Assembly: GCA_963693305.1 (NCBI GenBank) | Contig: OY855910.1 | Location: 18,330,362 to 18,394,361 of the forward strand | Length of the DNA: 64,000 nt | Reading direction: 5' to 3' | Source of the DNA: Meandrina meandrites | Lineage: Eukaryota > Cnidaria > Anthozoa > Scleractinia > Meandrinidae | Shown: positions 49,214 through 60,595 of the stretch, piece after piece | How positions within the stretch are numbered: the first letter of the stretch is position 1 | Layout: each line of letters starts with the position of its first letter | The notes under the pieces: generated by a model | The model's database searches: none | What the model was told of the DNA's origin: nothing | What the model saw: the letters and a program-made list of their open reading frames with translations, nothing else | Position numbers and translations under genes: made by a program

Positions 49214-49976
49214 TTTGCTTACTAGCGATTACTAGCACGCATACGTGTCACCGGATATGATGCATGCTGTGAATGGGCGCAGTATGACGTACCTTAGTAA
49301 CCGATCAACAAAACAATACTCACTAGGACTCGGTGGGTAAAAACAGTGAAAAATACGTCTACAGAACTAATGATCAGCGGAAATTCAATTCAAAATGGCG
49401 GCACGAAGCATTTGATCAAGTATTACGGCGAATTGGCCTGTATTGACGATGTCAGGCTGCCTCTTGTGCAAAATATAACCGGCTCTATAGGACAGGCACT
49501 TACAAAATTTAGTTTTTTGAGAAAACCAAAAGCCCTTTTGGTACGAAACTTGGCAGGATTTTTTGTAACAAAATTTCAAACAAACGCTTGTTTGGGGAAG
49601 GAGACTGCAGCAAATGATGAAAATTTCCAAGTCAGAAAATTTCACTTTCAGTCTTATTGCAATAATTTTTTTTGGTTTTACGTTATGAGTTTCCCCAAAC
49701 ACAGAAAAATGACTTTTATTTACCTCTACATATTCTCATTTTTACATTTGGATTTCTTTGGACCGTTGCTGCAAAAAACGAATATTTCTATCCGAGACAT
49801 GGGTTAATATTTAACCGAATTACCCCATCAGGGGGCCTGAGGCACAAAAAACAGGTGAATTTTTGTGCTCGTTACAAGTCAGTGATCAATATTCTGAATG
49901 TTTTTGGACTATTACGAGAAAATGTGTGGACAATTTTTTACAATAAAAATGACCCAAATCAGCCTGGGCAGGTACC

Positions 49977-50981
49977 TTAAACATTGCGAAAATATTTCTA
50001 ATTCATTTTATTGCAAATGGACAGCAGTAGAAACCAATTTTAGGAAGCTTAAATATTTAAAATAGCGATTAGCGAGAAAATTTGAATATTTATATGGGGC
50101 ATGCTGTGACCTCACAAACATAGGATGGTAAGCTTGTAATAGGACGTGGCAATTAGGCTTGTCGAACAAAGGAAAATGCCTATGGTTTAGAAACAAGAAA
50201 GGCACTGTGTCTACTCACTCCAAAGAGATTTATTCACTCTTCACTTGAAAATCAGACTGGGCTTCATGAGGTGTCAAAAGGTCACCTTGTAACTTTCTAC
50301 GTATCCCCTATATCGATGGCAGATCTAACGCACAGAATAGGAATACTCCTTATACTATCTGGAAAGAAAAGCGATATTAGAAAAGAGTAAACGGTATCTT
50401 TCTTCTCATAAAGAGTACAGTAAACAGCTACAAAAAAAAGATGTAAATTTCATAAAATGTAGGAATTGTGGCCATGATTAAATACATTTTTTTCATTTCA
50501 TCAAGCAAGACTTGACAGCCTCGTTTCCACGCTAGATCAATCACGTGACTCTCATTAACAAACATTAGCAATTTGCTGGGTTCAGGGCTGTCTAGCAACT
50601 ATAATCCCTGAGTTAGGCCTCCACTCCACCATCCATATTCACCTTTTCAATTGGTAGCTTTCCAGCCTCGATTTCATGCTAGTTCTATCACGTGACCCTC
50701 GTATATATAAATAACTGAGAGAAATAACTGTCATACTAGCTAGAGTGTTGTTTACTTAGCATATCTGGTTAGTTTGGTTGATATTTCTCCAACTAGAAAG
50801 AAGTTATGGCCATTTAAAACTTTTCAGCCTCGTTTCCATGCTGGATCACACAGGTCATTTCTAAACATCCTATTAATACCCTCTCAGCGCTTTACAAAAT
50901 TGTCAACAACATTTTTTGAGTTCCTTGTGGTCTACTAAACACTTCTAGGCCACTGGCTAGCTTTCTTCTCAAAATGCCCAC
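49977..50981 (-). repeat. Dispersed repeat, copy 2
   Basis: This is the inverse of 35390-36160, diverged and with about 330 bp more near 50160-50500. Its end is cut by the TTAA element at 49977, and the missing continuation probably lies just left of that element (about 38100-38215). The two copies lie inverted about 15 kb apart. Confidence 0.8.
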
Positions 50982-51818
50982 GGGAGCTATTTCTCAAACA
51001 TATGCTCCCCGACTAAGGAGCGTAGTCTTCCTGTTGAGAACCCTCAAGTAATCGAGATTATAACTGGCGAGGCCTGCAAAATAAATCCAAAAAGACAGCA
51101 TGTTATTGGGGGAATTGAAGAAATAGAAGGTTAGATAGAGAATTTTTAATTTAATACCTGTACTATATGATATATGCAAGACCAGAGTACTGTGAAAGAT
51201 CTGTCATAAAAATCAAAGTACTGTTCTCATTCAAAAAATAACCATTCTCACTGTTGTTCCTTTTTCTTACAAGACGGTTTCTTATTTTATTTTAAGGACT
51301 GTACACAAAATGTGTTATTTCTGGATGTACAAACAATTGTGGGAATGCGGCAAAGTGCATAAGATCCCTAAGAGGCTTCTATGAAATCAGTGAACAGTTT
51401 TGCCACTTACAAAACAATGAAATTGAAAATTTAAAAATCTGCAACATGCACTATAATAAGGATCATAGAAGACACCAGCAACACTTGATGACAAATAACA
51501 TCTGCATCACAGAGCACACGTGCCAGGTTTGTTGCAAGAAAGTCAAAACATCAAAATCCTCTCCTTGCAAACAGCAGTTGCTTCAAATACCTTTTAAGTG
51601 TGATGAAACACCTCACAACAGTGCAGTTTCGAGTTGTTTTCTTTCACAATACAGGGGTTTTATTAGAAGCCGGGACCCGGGTACCGGCACCCGTCTACTC
51701 TGAGTACAGTACCCGCCTTCACGATAATGGTCTCAAGTGGACAAATACTAGATCTATCAATACTCAGACAAACCGAAACATCTTTCCACCACTCTCTCGC
51801 TTTGCTAGCAGAGTCTAG

Positions 51819-52028
51819 TTAACCAGGAATTATATCTCCGAATGCAGTCCTTTTTCTCATGAAAACCAATATTTCTGTGTCCGGATTACAGAGGGGTTTT
51901 TTAAGCAAAGTAATCAATTTCAAAGTTTGATCGCATCGAGTGTCTTGGCGAAACGCATCGCCTACGATATCAAAGTAGTCACCAGGACCCTCTCTTATCA
52001 GCTGTTGCATAACATTTGCACGTGACAT
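51819..52028 (-). CDS. Small divergent ORF, 69 aa, uncertain
   Basis: It begins MSRANVMQQLIREGPGDYFD and ends AFGDIIPG. Its ATG (52028) is only 31 bp from the transposase ATG at 52060 on the other strand, so both would share a divergent promoter. It lies inside the hAT element, between its left end and the transposase. I recognise no domain. It may be a real small gene, an exon, or chance. Confidence 0.3.
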   Translation of the reverse strand: MSRANVMQQLIREGPGDYFDIVGDAFRQDTRCDQTLKLITLLKKPLCNPDTEILVFMRKRTAFGDIIPG

Positions 52029-52059
52029 TTCACATGACTGAAAAGCACATGGTTTTAAA

Positions 52060-55000
52060 ATGGCCGCAAGGAATAAACGATCTGCTCAAGGAGTCCTTGA
52101 CAATTTTTTTGTCGTTTCAAAGAGGTCAAAAGGTGAGTTCTTAATACTTCACAGGTCATTTTTTCAACATAATAACCTTGCACTGACGGGTATAAATAAA
52201 GTGCATTTGCATGTCTAAAGAGTCAGTGAACCGCGACGACCTTTCATACAAACAAATCATGAAAATCGCCGTTCTTAAAAACTTTCGTTTGCCACCGATT
52301 TCGCCGCTTTGTTTACTTCATTTCGCCCTGACTATCAGCCCCCTGTGTCTCTGAGGATGCATACAAATATAACTAATCAAAGACTGGCTCTTCTTTGCTT
52401 ATTGTGAGAACCCTGAGAACTTTCAAGCGTGCTGAATTACTACCAGTTTAAAAAATAAACAAACACTGCATGAGAGCACGCGGCGTGAATGTTGTTTGAG
52501 GAACATTGCAGATTGGTTTCAGATTTTTGATATGCTCTTTGCACTGTTTCAAGCGCTTAATTTTCTCGATATTAAGTTGTTTACTGGGTTTTTGACTGAA
52601 ACCTCGGGTACACGTACAGTTTTGATGATTCTTCAAAACTCATAAGACAAACGACACAAAAAACGACTACAAAAAGGTAAATATAATTCTGCAATGGAAA
52701 TCTGCAAAAACATGTGAACTCAGCACATGCGACAAGGTGAGGCGTATTTTTTTTTTTTTTTGTAATTTGTTTTATTTTTTTACAACACATTACATTACTT
52801 ACATTACATACAATATTTAAATTTATGCCACTTGCAATACATAATATCACTTACACTTACAATAACTTGGTAAGCTTAGGCTTATGCATTGTTATATTGA
52901 ACATTTCTTTGGCAGACAATTCAACCATGCCTTCGGAACAAGAGGAAACTGGAGAGGCAGAAATGCAGTCTTCTAATGATGCAGTCTCAGATACCTCTCA
53001 GCGAGTAGAAAAAACTCGTGGGACAAATGTTTCTAAAGCAATAGCAGATGACATTATGTTATTAGAAATAGAGAAATGTGGACTTTCTAACCTGCACAAC
53101 TACTATGAGTGCAAACAGAAATGCTGCAAAGATTTCTCAGAAGAAGAAGAGGCCAGGCAGAAGAAGCTGAACAAGAGACGATTTCATCACAGCTGGGTCA
53201 AAGAAAGAGAACTAGCCTATGATAAGACCACAGGCATTTGGTGGCTTCTTTTCTCAGAAAACCAAGGCATGTTTTGTTTTCTTTGCTGCAAACATAAAAC
53301 TTTGAACACTCAGAACAATGCTACAGTATTCAGCACTACACCCAGCACAAGATATAGGAAAGAGGCCATCAGAGAACATTCTTTAACCAAAATGCATGAA
53401 GCTGCTGTGGAAGCTGAAATGAATCAGAGGGTGTCAATGTTTCATCAACAGTATGAAGAAAAGAAAGCAGTTCGCAATGATGTTTTGTACAATGCTTTTG
53501 CAGCCTTGTACTGGTTAGCGAAGGAGGCAGTTGCCAATGTTAAGTTTTTCTCTTTGCTTAATCTGTTCCGTGCTGTTGGTCTAGACAAAATGCAACATTT
53601 TAGCTACAAATCTCCCGCTGCAGTGAGAGAAATGTTCCTGACAAGTGGAAACGTGGTCAAGAACATGATTATAGAAGAAATAAAGAAAGCAGGGTCTTAT
53701 GGCCTTCTAATTGACGAAGTAACAGACATTGCTGTTACTGAGCAATTAATCACATTCGTTCAGTTTTGGAACAGTACTTCTGGTGGCACAGAGATTAAGT
53801 TTCTTAGTGCTAATGATCTCCTTGTTGAATCTGATTCTGCAAATGCAGAAACCATAACAAGCACTCTTGTAAAGGAGTTAAATCAGGGTGACTTATCAGT
53901 TGGAAAGCTTAATGGCCTTTGCACGGATGGAGCATCAGTGATGACGGGAAAAACCAGTGGGGTAGCCACCAGACTCAAAGAGTTAAACAAACACCTTGTC
54001 AGCATTCACTGCATCTGCCATAAACTTTCACTTGCTTGCTGTGATACTAATGACGAGATTGCATACATGCAAGAAGTTGAGAGATGGCTTTTCCAGGTCT
54101 GGAAATTTTTTGAAAATTCCCCCAAACGACTTGCAGTATATCTGAAGACCCAACTTTCTGTGAAAAAGCTGCAAGAGCCTTCTAAAGAGGCTAAAGATAA
54201 GTGCATCCGTAAACTTGCTAAAGCTACTCGCACAAGGTGGCTCTCTCTTGCCAAGGCTGTAGAGGGTGTACATAAGGATTACGTACCCCTCATGCTTACA
54301 CTAAGGCAACTTGACCAGAAAGATGCTCAAGCATCTGGTCTCCTTGGAAAAATGTACAAAGTGAAATTCATTGGGGTGGTAACAGTCATGCATCACGTTC
54401 TTCCTGTTCTCAACAGGCTTAGCTGTACCTTCCAGGAAGGAAAGATTTCCTTCTCCCATATAGAGCCAGCAATTCAGAAGTGTATTGACGATCTTGACAA
54501 GATTGTCCAGACAGGAGTACCAGTCACCGAGTTTCTTAGAGATCTGTCACCTGGAGGCAGACTGGAACAAGCTGATCTCCTTGCTTCTGATGGACATAAG
54601 CTGTTTCTCACCAATTTCCTGGTGAAATATGTCAATTCACTAAAAAAAAGCTTAAACAGTAGATTTCCCGCCCTTCCCCTCCTGTCTGCTTTTAGCATAT
54701 TCGACCCTGCACTAGTTCCAGAAAGGGGCCAGCCAGGATTTAGGGATTATGGCAGTGCATCAGTGAAACTTCTGGCTGAGCAGTTCTTTGATGAAGACAG
54801 CGACAAAAGGCAGCTGATGGATGAGTGGCAGGTATTCAAGTACGACTTGGCAAAATGGAAGAATGAGCTGCCTGAGGAAGTTAGAAAGCCCCCTGGTGGG
54901 AGCAAACCTACAGTCACTTCAACTGATTGGTGCCTCCAGAAGGTAATGTTCACAAAGGACCTGGTTCCATTTAATCTCCCCCTGGTTGCAAAGGTGGCAG

Positions 55001-55428
55001 AGGCAGTGATTTCTCTTCCAGTCTCAAATGGATGGCCAGAAAGGGGTGCGAGTTCTTTAAAACTGATGAAGACAAGGCTTCGAAGTAGGATGAAGAATGA
55101 CATGCTCAACGCCTTACTACACATTCTCATTAATGGTCCAAAACTGGGAAGTAAGGAATTTGAAGAAGTGATTGATGCTTCCGTTACAGCTTGGTTAGCT
55201 GCAAAACCACGGCGAAAGTGTCCTCCAAAGTTTTTCAGCACACCAGTGGTTCCCAGTTCAGGTGATATAAGTGAGAACTTTGTAACTGTGCAGGATGCTG
55301 GTGTACAGACGGAGGGTGACAGTGTCACGCCAAGTCACCTTTCAATTGCAGAGGAAGTTGATGCAACTTCCAAAGCACTGGAGCTACACTGTTTATTTGT
55401 AAACAAAGTAAACAATATAAGCCAATGA
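52060..55428 (+). CDS. hAT-type transposase with N-terminal PIP box
   Basis: Exon 1 is 52060-52132 (24 codons plus one base) ending at GTGAGT; exon 2 is 52916-55428 after TTTCTTTGGCAG. The split codon gives SK-D-NSTMPSE and the product has 861 residues without a break. Residues 10-17, QGVLDNFF, fit the PCNA-binding PIP box (Q-x-x-L-x-x-F-F) and are flanked by Lys/Arg. Then come a TTF/BED-like zinc region (GIWWLLFSENQGMFCFLCCK), RNase H core signs (LLIDEVTDIAVTEQLI, GLCTDGASVMTGKTSGVATR, HCICHKLSLACCD), TRTRWLSLAKAV and a hAT dimerisation-like C-terminus. Relatives are the C17orf113/ZNF862-like hAT proteins. The start in AAAATGGCCGC was chosen because its exon joins in phase; ATG 52927 is a possible alternative. 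Confidence 0.85.
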
Positions 55429-56984
55429 GTTAGATTTAATAATTTTTATTCATGTTATGAATTAAGTAAATTCCCCGAGTCTGCGAACAGTTGTAGTAGT
55501 GTTTTAACGAAGTCACAATGCTTGTCGAATTAGTAAATTCTCTGAGGCTGTGAACAGTTGTAGTAGTGTTTTAATTAAGTCACAATGTTTGTCAATTTAC
55601 TAAATTCTCTGAAGCTGTGAACAGTTGCAATATTGTTTTTTATTAAGTCACTTTGTGCCAGTGGGTAAAAAGCTCATTAAATTATTCACAATTTGTGTTG
55701 GCAAAATGAGGATGTAGAATGATAAATTTCCTCCTCAGAATCCTGGAAAATGCATTTCCGAGAGTCTAATTTTAAAAATTTTCCGGGGGGGCATGCCCCC
55801 GGACCCCCCTAGTGGCTCGGGCCTTCGGCCCTCATCTCACTGGGGGTGCCCGCTTACTCTATCAAAAGAACCCTCCTACTTCAAAAGTTAATGAAACCCC
55901 TGACAATACAGTGAGGGAAATGCGAAAATTGGCGATAACGAAGATCTGTTTGTTGCAATGTACTGTGTAAGCAAGGTGTCTTGCTATACTTGCATGAGTT
56001 GTAAAGAACCTTTCCTTGCCTTGTTGAAAATGAGAATGACATACAAAGATCAACAAGAAAAGATAAATGAAATGTTTGGGTATACATCTAAGACAAGTCA
56101 GCAAGAACATCCTATTCAACAAGAATTCAAAGCATATGAATTTAAGGTGCAAGATGTCATAAAGGCAATTCTAGATGCAACAAAAGAAGAGGAGAACTTG
56201 CGTGTAGAATTTGTGAAGAACTCCTCATTGGCATTGTCTAAAGATGTGTTGAATGATGGCATGGCATCCAACATAAAAAAACTCATGATAAACTTTTTAA
56301 AAGATTCTGTTGTTGCTAAACAAATTGTTCTGGGTCAGCCAACTGAAACTAAATTTCTTCTTGAGCCACACAAAAAGATGTCTTCATCATGTCTCACTGG
56401 AAAAATATTATCACTTCATGAAACACTGCAAATGCAACCAATATGCCATGGAATTTATGAGGAACACTGGGTTGCAGCTTGCGAACTGTATAACATCAAA
56501 AACAAGTACAAAGAGGGCAAGAACATGTTCTGTATAGATGTCTCTCATGCCCTGCACCATCCGAAACAAATAACGACTATTCATAAAACAGTTAGAAGTG
56601 CCAACCTCAATGGAAAAGAGTGTAAATTGGTTTTACCACTTTCGTCGAAATCAAGCTCAGATCAAGCAAGATGCGAGCCATGCAAGCAGCTTTTGAGGAA
56701 GTGCATTCGTTACCTACCTCCAGCATTTGTTTCTCAACCTCCAGTTGTCAGTATGACATCACCACATTCAAAAGCTAATATATGTGTTAACAACTGCTGA
56801 TGTAACGGTATTAGCTATTTTGATGTAAAATTTTGTGAAAACTCTGCACAAATACATTTTTTCTCTTGCCAACTTTCAGCGGGGGGTTTGGAATATTGAG
56901 GTATATATTGAGGAAAATGAATGTGCTCATCACTTACATGTAAACTACAAATGTAAGTGACATTTCACAAAGCTCAAGTCTTCT

Positions 56985-57939
56985 CTCATTCTTGTTATTT
57001 GCAGATGATACTTACCTGTTCTCTAGCCACAAAGATATAAAGATTTTAGGTGAATTAGTAAACCAGGAACTCTGCAAACTGGTTTACTAATGTTGTAAAC
57101 TGGCTTGCTTGAAATAAGTTATTGTTAAATGTGAAGAAAACACATTTTATGATTTTCAAAGCAAAGAACAAAAAGATGAACTGTAATATAAATATTAAAA
57201 TTGGTAATGAAATTATTGAACATGTAAATAATACTAACTTCTTTGGGATGATTATCGATGATGATCTAACTTGGAGGCATCATACTATTAAAGTGAACTT
57301 CTAAGATATCAAAGCTATGTGGGATTATGGTTAGAGCAAGACATTTATTTACTGAAAAGAACATTAAGAACTGTATATAATGCTATGGTTTACCCATACT
57401 TGAGATATTGTAATGTTTTATGGGCAAGTACTTATTATTCTAAATTAGATGCTCTATACAAAGCACGAAAGAAAATTATAAGAATTATGACTTTTTCTGA
57501 GTACCAGCAAGAAAGTAGACCATTATTCCTATTGCTCCAATTGTTAAACATGTATGAGCTATTTAACTCTTACCAAATAGGCTTATTCATGTATTCATAC
57601 ACCAAGGGAAGCTTTCCTAGTGCTTTCTCAAACTATTTTACACTGAATAATACTAATCATCATCACTATACCAGGTCTTCTGGAAAATTTCATATGAAAT
57701 TCAAAAGAACAAATTATAGAAGATTCTCAGTAAAATATAAAGGTCCTATGATTTGGAATACCTTGCCAGATGTTTTGAAGAATATATGGTCTTTGGAGAT
57801 GTTTAGAAAGAAATTGAAAATTTTCGTGCTTAATCAAAATATTGATTATAAGATAAATTTTAACTCATTATCTTTATTACAGCTGTTTTGTGGACACAGA
57901 TTTATATGGCCACCATATGATATAAAATGTTATTGTTGA
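56985..57939 (+). pseudogene. LINE-C reverse transcriptase, C-terminal part
   Basis: This is a 5'-truncated reverse transcriptase. FADDTYLFSSH, the catalytic motif, is near 57000, followed by LLNVKKTHFMIF, NNTNFFGMIIDDDLTWRHH and, after a break at 57304, VYNAMVYPYLRYCNVLWAST and the C-terminal HHYTRSSGKFHMK. This order is typical of CR1/Jockey-like or RTE-like LINEs, a different clade from LINE-A and B. The 3' end carries a gaattgaattgaattga microsatellite (58064-58086) in place of poly(A). Frameshifts near 57110 and 57304. Confidence 0.8.
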
Positions 57940-58086
57940 GTTATGTTATATAATTAGGGGGATCTCCTTAGAAAAGCTTGCATGAGCTTGCTGGGATCTC
58001 CTGCTACTCTAAAATGTTATTTATTCACACTGATGAAATAGATGAGTGGCAAATAAAAGAATCGAATTGAATTGAATTGAATTGAA

Positions 58087-58479
58087 AGGTTCAACTTCTC
58101 CTGAATGTGTATTTTCAAACGCTTTTATTTTTTAAGTTTTGAAACAAGTCGAGGTCAAAGCTAGAGGTTAGAAAACATAAACAGAAAAACTCACAGAAAA
58201 CATCAAAACCGAACGTGCTTTGTACAACCCGGTATCATTATACATGTAGAACAAATCCGAATACATCATGCTTCGAATTGCAAAAAAGCAGCCATGATGC
58301 ATCCTGTCTTTCCAAACATCACTATTTTGCATTGTGTACAGAATTTTACTGCTTTGAACCTAAACTTCACCTTTATATTACATAACATGACTGTTAGATT
58401 ACTTAGGCATGTAGTTTAACTGACTGGAAAACTATGCAATTTGACTAACTCGGGTCATATATGTAAGCTTAATAAAAAT
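58087..58479. other. Spacer, no gene seen
   Basis: AT-rich sequence between LINE-C and the inverted RPA-element module. No feature supported. Confidence 0.6.
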
Positions 58480-58975
58480 GAGTCGTGGAGATATTCTGGC
58501 TCTGTATATGACACTCAATGAATGAGACTTAAGTGGACTGATCATTTTTTCTGCTACCTGATCAGAAATGACTTCAATGGCAATTGATTCCTTTATGAAT
58601 AGCCTATCCCTGAGCCGAGTTTCAAGTTTCCAAGAATTATTGATTTCGAAAAAAATCGATTTTCCTGTGCGAACAACCAACATTTACGGGCACCATTTCC
58701 CACTCGAGGAAAATGACCAAAAATCTTCAAACCTTCTGTATGAGGCTATTTTCACAAACAGATCTAAATCACTCACCTTTTCTGAAAAACAAATCGCAGA
58801 TACTTTCCTATCCAAACACAGGACACTTGGAAGGTATATGAGAGGAGAAAATCAGCTTGAAATGTTATTTTGCAAAGGCAAGGGCGCCATTTTCGAAATC
58901 AATTGAAAGCTGCGCGCTCTTTTGTTCGTGACGTCACTTTGGCGACGCGCATACACCCAGTGAGTCTGACGAGTA
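58480..58975 (-). repeat. RPA-element terminal module, inverted copy
   Basis: On the minus strand this reads like 21655-22500, including gcgcgtcgccaaagtgacgtca (inverse at about 58929-58950), the aagggcgccatttt block and gttgttcgcacagg. Only one tandem unit is kept here, against three to four in the other copy. Confidence 0.8.
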
Positions 58976-59324
58976 CATCCCTCCCTCCTGTATCTCCCTC
59001 TATTTTTACCGGACAATGGAAAGATAAGCTTGCATGTGTTCGCAAATTGCCAGCCAATCAGTTCAGTGCAGTTTCCCCTGTTTACACTCGAAATCGCAGT
59101 CAATCCTCTAGGAGCTTGGCATAGGTACACGCCACCCTGCCTCTGTGCCCCGTGACACCCATCTCACGGTCTTATATGCCACTTGCTGATATTAGCCCCG
59201 AGTACTGGCCTCGCGTACGGCACGCAGCTCTCGGGTCCAGGACAACACTTATCTCTTCAACCTTTCTCCCACATAAACAGGGTCCTTTCTATTGTACTTG
59301 ACATTAATGGTGCAACTACACCTG

Positions 59325-59480
59325 AGGAACATATTCATAGTTTATGCATTTACAGTTGTTATATTTACAGATGTCATAACACTGTCTGTTGAGTTATTTC
59401 TTATATAAGGTGATGAATTACATATGAAAGTTGCTAGCGATCAGGTTGAGTTGTAACTTCCCATTGTTTACCCTTAGTTT
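59325..59480 (+). repeat. RPA-element tail remnant
   Basis: It matches 62685-62772 joined to 63589-63635: aaggtgatgaatta and gatcaggttgagttgtaact in the same order. It lacks the MITE that interrupts the other copy and so shows the empty target site gatgaaTTAcat. Confidence 0.75.
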
Positions 59481-59522
59481 CAGTTGTTACTTTAAGAGAT
59501 TGTTTTGTTTACGTCATTCAAT

Positions 59523-60595
59523 TATTGTGGCCCTATCGAAAGAAGACTTAAAAAAGGAGTCAGAATTGCTGGAGTTCAAAGTTCCCAAAATTAAGACAGA
59601 GGAGCGCACTTCTCCCATGCTTGGCCCCCTACCCACAGGAAATTTATTTCGCCACGAGTGCGAACATGATCCGCTAAGCACATCACAGCAAACAAAGCCA
59701 CTATTGCCTGCCCCCCCGAAATTAAAGACATTGGAAAAAACACCTCAACAGCAAAAACCCCTCCTTCCAAACCCAGATCCGCGAGACCGGAATTTAACTA
59801 ACAAAGATCGCAGAGAGCATCAAAACACAGCCTTCAATCGACAGCCACTTATAGCTTCAACCCTGTTCAACGATATGACTGGAAGCCAGCTTATTGACTC
59901 ACTCACAGTCGTAAATCAACAAATAGTAGCAGGTCTGCCAAGGCAAAATCTTCCTAAATGCCAACCTGATGTGTCATCTGGGGACCCTACCCTCTTTCAC
60001 CCTTGGAGAAGTGCCTTTTAAGTCATGCTAATGGATACTGATGTGTCCCCAACTCAGGAAATTAACTACTTAAGGAGTTTCACTAGCGGATCACCATAGC
60101 GCTTGGTGGATAATTACAGGAGGCGACAAATGCGAGATCCGGTCACGTTACTAAGGAATTTGTGGGTGGAACTTGAGAAGCGATTTGGAAGCGCTGCGGT
60201 TATCAGTAGCACACTGCTAGAGCACCTGCGAAACAAAGCGACATTCAGCGAGCATGAAAACGATAAACTGCAATAGTTAGCAGGTCTTTGTGCTGATATT
60301 GAAAGTCAAGTGTTTCTCCCAGGACGTACATGTCTTATCTACCCGAGTGCTATCCAACCAATAGCCGAGAAACTACCGCAATTCGTCCACACTACACTGG
60401 AGAAAGAAATCGCAATTCCGACAACCACCGAGGAACGTACCCCCCCCCCCCCCCCTTCTCCAGATTCTCCAAAATTGTTCAGGAGCAAGCCAAGACAAAG
60501 ACAATCCAAACATCCTCGCTGGTAAGGATTGTGCCCACGTTCCCCGGCCAAAACAACACAGAGAACGAGATCATAAATCACACAAAGTTTTCCTG
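59523..60595 (+). pseudogene. Bel/Pao-like gag fragment (DUF1759 type)
   Basis: This looks like the gag-type region of Bel/Pao retrotransposons. An N-terminal acidic and Pro-rich part (59523-59990) reaches FHPWRSAF and stops at 60021. In further frames follow TDVSPTQEINYLRSFTSGSP, RDPVTLLRNLWVELEKRFGS, and RNKATFSEHENDKLQ, then YPSAIQPIAEKLP, with at least three stops or shifts. No protease, reverse transcriptase or integrase follows and no LTR pair is clear, so it is an isolated remnant. A C16 run at 60440-60455 lies inside. Confidence 0.65.

Larger units (their letters stand above)
38216..49976. mobile_element. Kolobok-like TTAA transposon, two genes
   Basis: The termini GGTACCCGCCCAG (38216) and CTGGGCAGGTACC (49976) are inverted repeats with one mismatch. 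TTAA flanks both (38212-38215 and 49977-49980), and repeat copy 1 shows the empty TTAA site. Inside are two convergent spliced genes whose ORFs show no lesion: a 125-residue protein (plus, 38467-39786) and a 743-residue transposase (minus, 49213-41008). Each starts near one end. A second TTAA element (43383-48523) is nested in the first transposase intron; without it the transposon is about 6.6 kb. TTAA duplications are typical of Kolobok and piggyBac, not of Mutator (usually 9-11 bp). The superfamily name is inference. Confidence 0.8.
51652..55902. mobile_element. hAT transposon, apparently complete
   Basis: The ends CAGGGGTTTTATTAG (51652) and the inverse of TTAATGAAACCCCTG (55902) are of hAT type. 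The direct repeat acaata, or acaatacag if the terminal CAG is counted, flanks both (from 51646 and from 55903). Inside are the two-exon transposase gene, a short minus-strand frame and a GC-rich subterminal block (ccgggggggcatgcccccgg, about 55783-55802). The encoded protein shows no stop or frameshift, so the element may be active or only recently silent. Confidence 0.88.
51297..56800 (+). pseudogene. Cys-rich gene interrupted by a hAT element
   Basis: The left part (51297-51651) follows a TTTTATTTTAAG acceptor. It encodes CVISGCTNNCGNAAKC, FYEISEQFCHLQNNEIENLK and ICNMHYNKDHRRH, a spacing reminiscent of THAP-type zinc modules, then TCQVCCKKVKTSKSS. The right part (55903-56800) continues through VSCYTCMSCKEPFLALLK to a C-terminus ending at TGA 56798-56800. 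Taking out the hAT element and one duplicate joins the two in one open frame of roughly 415 codons. Function unknown. The upstream exon was not found. As it stands the frame is disrupted unless the element is spliced out or excised. Confidence 0.65.

Noticed and set aside
54747..55328. 193-codon minus-strand ORF
   Set aside because: It lies antisense to the hAT transposase exon, whose frame has clear family motifs; it is a shadow.
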